Assembly (NCBI GenBank): GCA_013433145.1
Contig: CM024174.1
Span: forward strand, 4,364,336 to 4,428,335
Direction of reading: 5' to 3'
Length of the DNA stretch: 64,000 nt
Origin: Ascaris suum
Taxonomy: Eukaryota > Nematoda > Chromadorea > Rhabditida > Ascarididae
The position numbers and the translations under genes were made by a program. Below are positions 39,176-54,900 of the stretch, piece after piece. The first letter of the stretch is position 1; each line of letters opens with the position of its first letter. The notes under the pieces were generated by a model. The model worked only from the letters and a program-made list of their open reading frames with translations, was not told where the DNA came from and searched no databases.

Positions 39176-42100
39176 AATTAACCAGAAGTGGAATGCTGGG
39201 ATGGATTCGCTTCCATCTAAGTGTTGTGATTATCAAAGATAATCAATAAGAACAAAAGAAAAAAAAGTTACATGGAGAAGAGATCAGTTGAATGACAACT
39301 TATAGTTCTATGTGGCTTTTAGGCAGGTGCAAACCTAGTGAAATAACATTCTGTTGCTTTAGTTTGCCCTTTTATTTGTATAGTGATGCAGTATTAGCGA
39401 TCACTCTGTGCTTAGTGGTCCAATGACGTAGCTGTCGTAAGCTTATTTTTCATTCACTGTTATTTATTTATTTGGTTTATGGCTTTACAGTGGTGTGTGT
39501 AAGCTGATGCATGTATCTGTCTATCTGTCCACTAAAGCTGCATTCACAAGATTTGCCGAGTATATGCCGGAAATTGGCCGTTCTTACCCCTTTTATCTGT
39601 TTACTTTGTAAAGCATGAAAAACGTTTGAAGGTGCCTACAGATTTGCATACATCTTGCACCTATTTTTGTGCTAAAGGTTTAGATGAGCTAAATGTGAAG
39701 CTTGTTGGTCTGATGAACGGAATGCAGAAAGCGCATATCCCGCAGCTCCTCTAGCCGTTTCACCTTTTTTTTTAAATCGGTAGTGAGGAAACCGACCGAA
39801 ACTGTTTGCATATATCGAATAAAATAAATTTACCAAATGGGTAACCAGAAAAAAATGCAATGCATTTTTGAAAATTCCATGTAGGTAATGAATAAGGTGA
39901 TAATGAGAGTACTCCAGGAACAGTATAGAAAATTAAAATAATGGTACTTCATGTGGAAATAATTTTTATTTTTAAGTTTAAGTGCAGCAGTTTTGTTTAT
40001 TCCCGAAAGAAAATTTCAGGTCCGTAAAAATTGCGGTATCACAGTTTTTCTAGCTCTCAATCGGAAATTATCTCCCGAAGAAAAGTTTGTAGTCTATATC
40101 CGAGTCGAATGATACCTTCCAGATATACATTAATAGTCATATTATGCACACCGCTGCGCAAAGAAGTTATATTGTAACAGTTATATTTTATTTGAAAGAC
40201 GAAATGCGAGCAGATTTTGTTCATGGGAGTCTTACTGTTCTAGAGAATTCGTTCATATGCGAATGAAAATCTGAAATAGAGGAGAGGGGAGGGTACTTCC
40301 TTAGGCTACAATTGCAAATTACTTTAAAGTAAGTGTTCCAGTAGCACAGAAGTAAATGAATAAGAAGCTGCCTGCGAATCCGTCGACGTTAGAATGTTTC
40401 AATCTCATAAAAAAAGAGACTATGAAACGATCAAACATATCACATTCATATCATTTATAAATAGCACTTTATCAAATGCTTGCGTAACAATTTGATTGCA
40501 CAAACATTCGATTATTTATTCAGTCGTAGTTTTATAGCCGCACATTTTTAAATGAATGTAGTATATCGTTCAATGATCATTTTTTCATCGCCGATTCGAG
40601 GGCATTCGCCTGGACTAAAAAGTAGTATTCAGCAATTTATGAAATTCATTTAATCACACTTGATGAGTTTCGACGAGTTTCCTATTACGAAATCAATTTG
40701 AAGAATTTCAGCGAAATTTAAGTATGCAATATGGATCATTTGAATAAATCGTTAGCATAGAAGCTAAATGACGCTTCATTAGCTTTTATTTCGCATTATT
40801 TCTTATCTTTCTGTATATAATTTAATAGCCAGAAAAATTCGACCGATTGACCAATTGACCGTTCAGTCATATTTTGAATTGAATAAATTTGTTTCCGATG
40901 ATTTTCATAAATTGTCGAACAGTATTTAATGCTGTATTATTTTTGAATTGCATGAAAAACAAAGAAGGAATTTTCTAAATAAAATAAGGGAGTATAAAGT
41001 TTATGATACTGAGATTTCTATGCTGAAATGTGGTGTTTAAAATGAAAAGAAAACGACAAGCATGAAGAAAATATGATCCGATGTCGGGGTTTATCAAATC
41101 AGGACGTCTTTGATGCAGTTCCTCTTTGAAAATTCTTTCGGTCGTTCTTTATAATTTCCCTCTCATTGATAATTCCACTATGTTTACCAGGTTTATATTA
41201 CCTGTCCTAATAACTGAAGAATTAAAATACTGGAAGTTGTGTTCGAAAAAGACGAAAGCCTGGCAGCGAACAAGAACGAGAGCGAACACTACGATGAAAG
41301 TAAATAAGCGGGCTCAATATGATACGCGTGCTTTGTCAGGGACGCAATATATTTGACCACAACAGTTGTGCACACTCAGCTGATTTCTAATCGATAGTCG
41401 GCAAACAGCTGTTTGCCACATAAGCGTTTGCCGATTAGTTAACGGCATTTTTCCTATAAGTTTGTGCAAAATTGTCTGGCAAGATTACGTTATGACGATA
41501 TGATGTCCGCGTGTATATCTGTCTATGTGTGCCAGATAGTTTTAGCTCGACAGCAGTAAAAGCTGGAGCTGCAGAATTTGGTGACCGTGATCTATGCTTC
41601 GAAGTGATCTCCTACGCACATGCAACTCCACCAATCAGCTTCAAAGGGGTTATAGTAGCGAGAGTTATTTTATATTGTATTTTAGGTTGCATAGTTTTGG
41701 AAAAAATATTTTAGTATAAAATAAACCAATTTCCTTTAGGGTGAAGGTAAAAGTTTCACTTTTATGTACCCTCATTGCTTGGATTTTTATTAGGTTCTTG
41801 CGCAACAAGTTGCTGCTTTTAGTATTTGGGCTAAGTATGCTGCGGACGAACAATTGAATTGCTAGCGAACACGTGATATTTTTTCAGGGAAATGAGAGAT
41901 CTCGACCAGGAGGTGATATTTTGCTAAAATGGATTTTTGCAGAGACACGGCCTCCCATCAAATACATCCTTGATGTGACGATTGCTTATCCATGTGCAAT
42001 GCCATTGAGCCTGGCGACTTTGAGTCTTGGGACTCGCGAAAAATGTGACATTGCTGTCAATTATAAAATCTATGATGCTTCTGAGGTGAGCGGTCATTTA

Positions 42101-42595
42101 TTCCCAGAGCATTTCGCTAGTTATTCTTCTTGCTTTAAGTCTTAAAACGATGTAAACATTAAGGTACTTGCTCCCGGATCGTGGTTGTGTTGCAGTAGCA
42201 GAAATGGATTCAAATCCGTAAAGCAGTTGAACATATATCTTTAAGGCAGTGGTGGACTTGGAGAGGGAGCAGCGATGCCCCACGTGCGAGAGTTGTAAAT
42301 GGTTGACTCCTATCCTTCTTGCCCCCCACCCCTCTGCGGCTATCTTCGCTGTCAGGATTTTAGCAGTGAATTTAATTAAATCAAATGCAAACAATAACTA
42401 AAATCAGGGAGCATAGACGAGGACTTTTATTTAAACAGCATGCTTAAAAAGAAGGGACCTGCGATAGAAGACGGCGTGGAGAAGATTGTAGATGTTTCCT
42501 TCAATTTTTTTTTAAATTGCAGGTTCCTTTTCACGACGACGACAAACTGAGGGATTGGATGTATAAGGTCTACAAAGAAAAGGACGACATGCTAG
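28123..42595 (+). CDS. LPGAT1-like lysophospholipid acyltransferase
   Basis: A membrane acyl-CoA:lysophospholipid acyltransferase of the LPGAT1 type (C. elegans acl-14-like). Exons: 28123-28232, 28790-28906, 29577-29663, 30005-30138, 31575-31795, 32739-32935, 41888 (or 41910)-42085, 42523-42595. Exon 2 gives a membrane segment ([18 protein letters not shown]). Exon 4 carries the NHQSTAD (HX4D) catalytic motif. Exon 5 carries GDYFI and FPEGGF. Exon 7 has the DVTIAYP motif shared with human LPGAT1. Exon 8 matches the W-x-Y...EKED region. The last ~50 residues (FYETG region in the human protein) were not found. Two faults: exon 3 needs a 2-base gap or 1 extra base near 29610 to keep frame, and exons 6 and 7 do not join in phase with the best acceptor. 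The 9 kb intron 6 contains the antisense DGAT2 gene. Family call is sure; intactness is not. Confidence 0.85.
31990..32310. other. GC-richer unexplained segment in an intron
   Basis: Within acyltransferase intron 5 the base composition rises. Frames stay open on both strands (+ to 32085, - over 31942-32133 and 32060-32320). No splice pattern or family fits. It may be an old insertion or repeat. Confidence 0.3.
34339..34391. repeat. (AT)n microsatellite
   Basis: About 50 bp of AT dinucleotides just downstream of the 3' end of the nested DGAT2 gene. Confidence 0.97.
34937..39001 (-). CDS. dgat-2: DGAT2-family diacylglycerol acyltransferase
   Basis: A complete gene for the ER enzyme that joins fatty acyl-CoA to diacylglycerol to make triacylglycerol. 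Six exons, in transcript order: 39001-38828, 38307-38128, 37041-36786, 36453-36308, 35775-35648, 35111-34937. All join in phase to 352 codons plus stop, a normal family length. Exon 1 holds the paired membrane segment ([18 protein letters not shown]). Exon 2 has the YFPISL motif. Exon 3 has [13 protein letters not shown] with the catalytic HPHG. Exon 4 has [13 protein letters not shown] and [18 protein letters not shown] with YSFGENE. Exon 5 has [12 protein letters not shown]. Exon 6 has [13 protein letters not shown]. Acceptors of exons 4 and 5 end in AAG, the others in CAG or TAG. The start follows a CTTTCAG by 20 bases. It lies inside the 9 kb intron of the LPGAT-like gene, on the opposite strand. 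DGAT2 and MGAT enzymes are close relatives, so the exact substrate is inferred; the symbol follows the C. elegans name. Confidence 0.92.
39002..39029 (-). promoter_or_regulatory. Possible spliced-leader acceptor of DGAT2 gene
   Basis: On the - strand TACTTTCAG ends at 39023, 20 bases before the DGAT2 start codon at 39001. No upstream coding exon is needed by the family alignment, so this is likely the trans-splice site, or else the acceptor of a 5' UTR intron. Confidence 0.45.
39119..39174. repeat. (AT)n microsatellite
   Basis: About 55 bp of AT dinucleotides just upstream of the DGAT2 5' end, in what would be its promoter region. Confidence 0.97.
39180..41880. other. Intron remainder, nothing coding seen
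   Basis: This is the rest of the long acyltransferase intron, upstream of the nested gene. It contains a TGTCTGTC-type repeat piece at 39490-39535. A + strand frame at 41511-41714 looks somewhat protein-like but has no splice support. I searched here for a missing exon of length 3n+2 and did not find one. Confidence 0.4.
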
Positions 42596-42767
42596 GTACT
42601 AATTTCATTTTGGTCATACTTGCCATCGTACCGGATGGTTCAAAGGACGTACTGTAATGCTGCTTATATCGTTTGTTCATGAGGGCAAAGTATTCTCTGT
42701 TATAAAAACTATTGGTAGTGATGAAGAAATGTCGTAAAATTGTTAAGTGTTTTTGGTAATGGCTGAA

Positions 42768-44177
42768 TTAGCAAGAGAATCTAAGGAGCTCAGTGAGTAG
42801 GCGGAGTTTGCTCGTTTGCCGGTCAACTGAGTAGCATCCGAAGTAATGAAGACGGGCGAAAGAGGAACTTAGATAAGAGAAGAGAATAAGCGCTATCGTG
42901 ATATCAAGTTGGCACTGTGAATGGTTGAATGAGGTTGGTGAAGCGAATAACGGTTGTAGAGGGAACCACACAGTTGTGCTTCCTTAAGTGGAGCCATTTA
43001 ATTGCTGTGAGTTAAGACAATAACGATAGCCTTTTTCATATTGACATTCCTAAAGCTTTTCATATGAAGTCGATTTTTGAAGGGAATTGACAGGATGCGT
43101 AGTCGAATGACCTATAGAATATAGAATAGGCTTTGAACTGATTGAAGGTGCTCAGTGGAATAATTTCTTCTTCACTGTTAATTATAGACTTTACAATCAT
43201 GCTTAATTTAATAAATTCCGCCTAATTCACAGAATATTGAAAGATCTTCGATGCTATTTTCCTGAGTAGTATCGTGATTTCGTCTTAAATATAGGCCGAA
43301 TTTGAAAGTGGAACGAATAAAACTTATTTAAAGAGACTTACTATACGGAAGGAGTGTTCGTACGCGGTGAACAAGGTACACGCGTGCATTTCTCGTGGTG
43401 GAAGATCATCGGGCAATACGCTTTCTGGTTCACGTCTCTCTATGTTCAATATCGTTTCTATTCCTATCTTCTCATTCAGCCTTTTCGTCTCTTGGGATTT
43501 GTCGCGTAATACTCTTTTATGTTCGTTGCTATCTTTGCTGTAGATGATTTGATGGTGAGATAGGGTCGATAGTATTTTTTGGCTCAAACTTGTTTTGAGG
43601 CTCAGGCTCCACCTTTCTGGGTGGATGGAACACGCACATATTGCTTTTACATCGTGGAGATTCGATGTTCTAATAAGAGTTTGCAGCGAAGCAAAGTTTT
43701 TACAAGGTATAAGGTGGCGTGATTGCCGTAGCTCTTAGTCTTTTATCTCACCTTTTCAGATCAGTTGTCCTTTACGTGCCACTCGTCGATTGTGTTTCGA
43801 CGTTTGGTTTCTCATAAGATAAGCTTGCTTCGTTTTTCCTATTTCCATACTTCGTCTAGACCGCAGATGGAAAGCTGTATTTAGCGTGTATTTAGCTGTT
43901 TGTGCGAGAATTTTTTTTTGGGGGGGGGGGGTTGGCGAAAGGATTTTTTTAAAGAATGGGGGTGCAAATATGAGCACGACGGTGATCCATAACGATGCCA
44001 TAATTGCAAAATAATCTGAGGGGGGAGGGAGTTTCTATCTGTGATTTCCGAATTTGAGTCACTCCTTTCCTCTTCTACCGACCTTCTCCCATCATATACT
44101 GCATGTTTGAAAAGTGAGATGGAAAAGAGTCGATTTTTTATGGGTTTAACCATGTGCCGTATAGTAGTCGTAGTCAT
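42768..44177 (-). CDS. Unknown - strand gene, two or three exons
   Basis: ATG 44177 follows an AG at 44199 by 21 bases. Exon 44177-44083 leaves AG. Exon 43537-43342 completes the codon and ends in phase 0 before a perfect GTAAGT donor. A tentative last exon is 42914-42768, which is open in phase to a stop. The first two exons encode a basic start (IRHMVKPIKNRLFSISLFK), then a charged helical stretch (NEHKRVLRDKSQETKRLNEK), then LPDDLPPREMHACTLF. The tentative tail has a hydrophobic stretch (TIALILFSYLSSSF). No family is recognised. It lies just beyond the last found exon of the LPGAT-like gene and converges with it. It is downstream of, and on the same strand as, the calcium-sensor gene, so an operon or extra exons of that gene are possible. 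Confidence 0.45.
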
Positions 44178-45845
44178 TTTACATTTGTTATCCACACTCT
44201 GTCAGCTGCAGAATATGCATTGCAACTATGCCCGTTGATATATTTTTGCTCCATTTGAGCTTATTATTTGATCGTATGTTTAAAAATGTGTTGCGACATT
44301 GAAGGGAAGTGCGCACTTCATTAGGGCGTCATTGAAATTCCCGCTCAGGCAGTCTGAAAGAATGCACAGCTCATCTGATTTGAGGCTTAACTCAGACATT
44401 TTGCTGTGTGGCTCTTGTCTCTTCTCCTTCTAAAGTAGTCGAAAAAGTAATATCACTTATGTATTAGTACGGTTACTATTTTTTCTTTTTTCTTGGATGC
44501 TATCACGAAACGTCGGAATTTTGAGGGAAATCCTTTTCTAACATTACCCGGCAGCATTCATTATGTCCTTTCTCTTCTTCAATGAAAAATATCGGCTAGT
44601 TTGATGTACAAAGTAGAATGTAGACAGTGGTTCCCACCTCATCCCAATTCCCATCAACTTTCATAGAGATGACGACGTCATCGGAAATAAATTCAGTGTT
44701 TTGCTATGAGCGAACTTCTAACATCGGCCTCAGAGTCGCTACGTCACTTTAATGCAAAAAGATGTGTTTGAAAGATAAGAACTTTCAACGTCTCATGAAT
44801 GTAACTGTTTTTTGTTGAAGCGTTATTTTCGTATGCGAATATGTTCGTCGGATGCGAAAGATGCAAAGCGCTCTCATAATCCGCTTACTCATGTTTACCG
44901 GTGAATTTTTTTTTTGCTTTAATATATTTCTTTAATTTTTGTATTTTTCGGTCATTTAGACTAATCTAACTTGTTGATTTTAATCCATCTTTTATTCCCT
45001 GCTTAATCTCCATCCTTCGCCCTCTTTCTTTTCAGTACGTTTGTGTCGTTTTATTGTTGAGTCTTATTCAGTTTTTTTTTTTTCACTTTCAGTGCAATTT
45101 TTTTAATATTCAGCATAATTTGTAGTTTTAAGTGCAGCATGTTTTTTATAAACGATGTTCACACACAAATGGCGTTGTTGTCTGTTTCACAAGTGTATTC
45201 CATTGAGGTGAATTGTGTGGCAAAGCGGAACTGTGCAAGCAATCTCACTGCTGCCGTTATTGCGGAGGAGTGGGCGATGCTTTTTTGTCGCCCTTCATGA
45301 AACTGAGTCGAGTGGAAAAAAATTGATCTCTTTATGCTTTAATCGAAACGAATTTTTTCAAAAAGTCGAATTTTTGCTTTAATTACCTTTTGCTAATTTC
45401 TGCCCTTCAAATATGGTCACCTTGTTAAATGGTTGGCATTGATCTCTATAATATTTGATAATGAGGTTTGTAGTTTTATTTCCTTTTGTTTTCAGCAGCC
45501 TTATGAGCGAGATTATTTGTGTTTCCGGTTTGCCAAGCAAGGCTGCTTTCAGTTTTTGCTTTTCTCAACATAGCGCATCGATCTCAACATCTCATATGCG
45601 AACGCGAAAATCGAAACCGGAAATTAAATAAACTAAAAATCCAAAAATGATGAGAGGAGATATCAAATATTTTTTTCAAGTTATAGGATGTGAATCCAGC
45701 TCGCATCCTACTCTGAGTGAAGGAGGATAAGTCGTGTGCCTAACCGTAAAGGATGAACCGTTCATAGAGTTGCAATTGCCATTCCATCTTTTCTATTTCA
45801 CTGCCGTTGTTTATGCTTCACAAGTAACACAGCTTCGAGGCGTAC

Positions 45846-45929
45846 TTATGATAGCAACATGGCTTTGCAAAATTGCTGATTGTTTATTCGAGGCAGCCTG
45901 TTGGAGTTTCAAGTCAGGATATTGTTGCT
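45846..45929 (-). CDS. Isolated exon candidate, unknown
   Basis: An 84-base - strand block lies between a good CTATTCTTACAG acceptor and a GTACGC donor. It encodes a glutamine-rich polar peptide (QQYPDLKLQQAASNKQSAIL). It enters needing one prior base and leaves one base, which does not match the exons on either side. The frame continues open past the donor. It may belong to a small gene between the calcium sensor and the 44 kb gene. The opposite strand is also open for 82 codons. Confidence 0.22.
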
Positions 45930-46280
45930 CTGTAAGAATAGGGAAGCTTGAAGTCGGTAGTGTATGGGTTTCTACGGAGTAGTTTCGCTGTTCATGTAAT
46001 CTTTTGCTATGTGGACATCCTAGTCAAGATCCACTCAACCAAATTCTAGCAATTTAATCCACGGTCGCCTTGTTATTCTTCTACTTTCGTCGTAAATTTA
46101 CACCGATGAGCTATTGCTTTCTTATTGTAAACTTCAAAAGAAGGTTGATAATACCATATCTTTGTTTAATCTAAAATATAAAAATGCAAATATAATCATA
46201 TGTTGGATGTAGGATATGTCACGTTTTACCTAGAAAAGAATGTGTTATTTTCTTATATTGCAAAGAGATTGCAGTGTTGA

Positions 46281-51773
<5,493 letters not shown>

Positions 51774-51999
51774 CAATTCGGCAGCTCATCGTTGCCCGAT
51801 TCTGAAGAATTATTTTCATTTATTTGTTATTCAAAATATTTTTGGGGACTTAATATTGGAGTTCTTCGTCAATAAAATACAATAGACCCATCCCCTTGAA
51901 AAAAAAAAAACTTTATTGTTTTCTTTGCGCTATCAATTTCCAGCAGATGCTAGTTTTTCACTTCATTTAACATTTCAGCGAAACGGGGAGGGAACAGGC

Positions 52000-54900
52000 T
52001 ATTTTCCATATAGCTCGGCTATTATGTCTGCTAGAAATGTTGGCAATAAATTTTAACGACTACGGAACATTTAAAGATTACCTGTGAAACAATCTTGGCA
52101 CGAGGTAATTATGTGCTGAGTCAAGCAGGGGTGCATTCAAAACAATATCGGCCATCTCTTCCACGTACGAAAAGACTAAAGACTCACCTTAGAAAGATTA
52201 GCGCCTAGATGTTGGGTTCTGCGCACTCTTTCCCTCCCTCCTCCTTTCTCTCACACCCATCACTCCCCTTTCCATTCTTCCATTCCTTCACAATATCCAT
52301 TGTTTCTAAAAAGCGATTATGCAACATTCAAGTTCAGGGCGCTTACTCAATTTCACTGAGTGGAATCTTCGGCGATATCATACTAGGCGATACAGCATGT
52401 GCCCCTTTTCAAAGTGTTGCGGATTCTGGCCAATTAGCATCAGCCATTCTCAGTGACGCAGCACGAGCTTGCTTGTATAACCACTTTAGGCGTCCTAACC
52501 GCTGTATTTGCAAATTTTATCTCTCCAAGTTAACTTAGGCTATTAGCTAGAGAACATTCCATGCACTTCATCATTTTTAGCATCTATTCAATATTTCTAT
52601 CCACTACACAAAACATATTAGTTTCCAAAAACTTTCATCGCCCCCACCCCGCAACTATTCAAACAAATATACGGCTGAGCCGACAGAAAGACGAAAAAGA
52701 GGACAGTTGAGGGAAACGCTGATTGAATAAATTTATAAAGAAAATGAAAATTTAGCAGCAGATAACAACAAATGGAGAAACACACGGAAAGGCTAGCACT
52801 ATATGCGTTTTTGCATCTGCCTCATGTGGCCAACCGCGTTCACAAATTAACAATAAATAGTAAAATAAGCAGAGTAACGCGTTCATATTTCAGGTGATCT
52901 GATCACGCGTAATCTCCATAAACAATTTATTTTCCGTAATACGACTGGTGTGAAATGCATGTAAACCGTTTTTCACCTCTGAGTGTTTGTATCCTCTTCC
53001 ATGTGCATAATGGTAAGCAAGATTACTACAAGATAGATATCATAAACATTAAACTGCAAAACTCCGGCTTTATTGGTTTCCGAATTTAACCCACCGGACA
53101 GACAGACAGATACATACGTGCACAGACAAAAGATATTACCATACCACGCTTTCGAAAAGCAAGGTCATTAAACCGCATAAAGAGTGAATGCATTGAAAAA
53201 AAGAAATGAGGAATGGTAATCAACTATGCATGACTATCAATGGGTATTAATGACCATCGTCGTCGGATTACTGCAGTGACCTAGAATCCACTATTTCGTA
53301 ATCAAGTAAGAAAAAAATTCTGCCCTCCATTATTGAAAATGTCCGTTCAAGCTTTTAGAGGTAAAAATTCGAGAGATATGGTTGCAGTCAAAAATTCGGG
53401 TGAATATAAGTAGCGAAAGGGGAATAATTTTGAATAAAATCCGCTTTGTTAGAGAAACTAATTAAAATGTTCAGATTTGATCTTCATTGATGTAGTCAAT
53501 TATAAAGGGAATTCAAAAAAGATGAAACGGAAAGGTAACCCATCATTAGCTCTGACTGATAGGCTATTGGATTATAATTGAAATGCATCACGTGTTAAGT
53601 GATTTTGGTCTTGAGCTTATCTGTTAGTGAATTATTGAATTCAAATAATGTGTCTTGAAATAATTTTTAATGCTCGAGATGATAGACATATAGCATGCAA
53701 TTTGATTTCGATGCGTATTATTTAATGGCCATCACATTATAGTGGAAAAAGACGAAGCATTTGAAGCAAATTATCAAAATGTTCGAAGATTTTCGCAAAA
53801 AGAAATAAAAATTCAAAAATGAACTCTTGAAAAAATTATTTATTGAAAAGTGCAATATTTGAAGAATTTTTGTAAGAATGCAATTGCTTTTTTTGCATTG
53901 AAGGTCTTTTGTATTAAAGGTTGTAAGAATTTGTAAGAATGCAATAAAGAATTGAAAAGTGCAATTGAAGAATTCTATTCAAAAATACGAAATTTGAAGG
54001 TCTTTTGCAAAAAAAAAAAAAAAAAAAAAAAGAAATTGTCTACTCAGAAATGTAATACTTAAAGAAATTTCGCAAAAGAAAACTACGTATTGAAAAATGT
54101 GAATATCAAGTTGTGACCGAATTCACTCGTATGAATCGTCCTTACTTTGATCGTATCTGAATATTCAACAGCTTCAATAAAATTGAGCGGAGTAACGCGA
54201 GGCACGCAATAGCCAAACGATTCGACTGTCAATGTGAAGCGATGCTTTTTTATTGCAATAAAAAAGTTGTGCAGAAATCAGAGCACCAAGAACCATTTCT
54301 ATATGCGTTTTCTTAATGGATCTTGAATTATTAAATGGTTCATTTCTTTTTATTTGAAACTGCCATCCTGGTGAAATGAGCGCAATTTTTCAAAGCTATT
54401 ATAGCTTATTATAGCTTAGATCCTAATGCAATCACTGCGTAGTCTCATATGTTGCGAGGGAACGTACCTGCAGTGATGCACGTAAGCTGTACGTACTCCA
54501 ACACTTCGTAGGTCGAAAATTTTCACCCATCACCTTCCCTCCTCCCAGGAAATCCTCCAGACTACGGAAGGATCAAACAACTGGAAAGTACAGGCATGCT
54601 AGAATGATGTAGTGCTCGCACTTCAGCATATTAGGTCAGCAGCTTTCAATACCAACAAAAAAAAAAGATAAAAAGCCGAAAGTACTGTTTTCTCTCGAAG
54701 CGATCGAATGAAGAAATCCTAAACGAAAAAAATCGTTTGTGGACTGCATTCGACTCACAGCAAAAAAAAGAACATTCAATTCTACGACACATTTAAGTGC
54801 TAAAAATTTTTACAGAAGAATAGAAATCAAATGGAATATAGCAAATAAAAGGAGGTTTTTCCGCTGAACTTCATCACCAATGAAAATTATCGACCAAATT

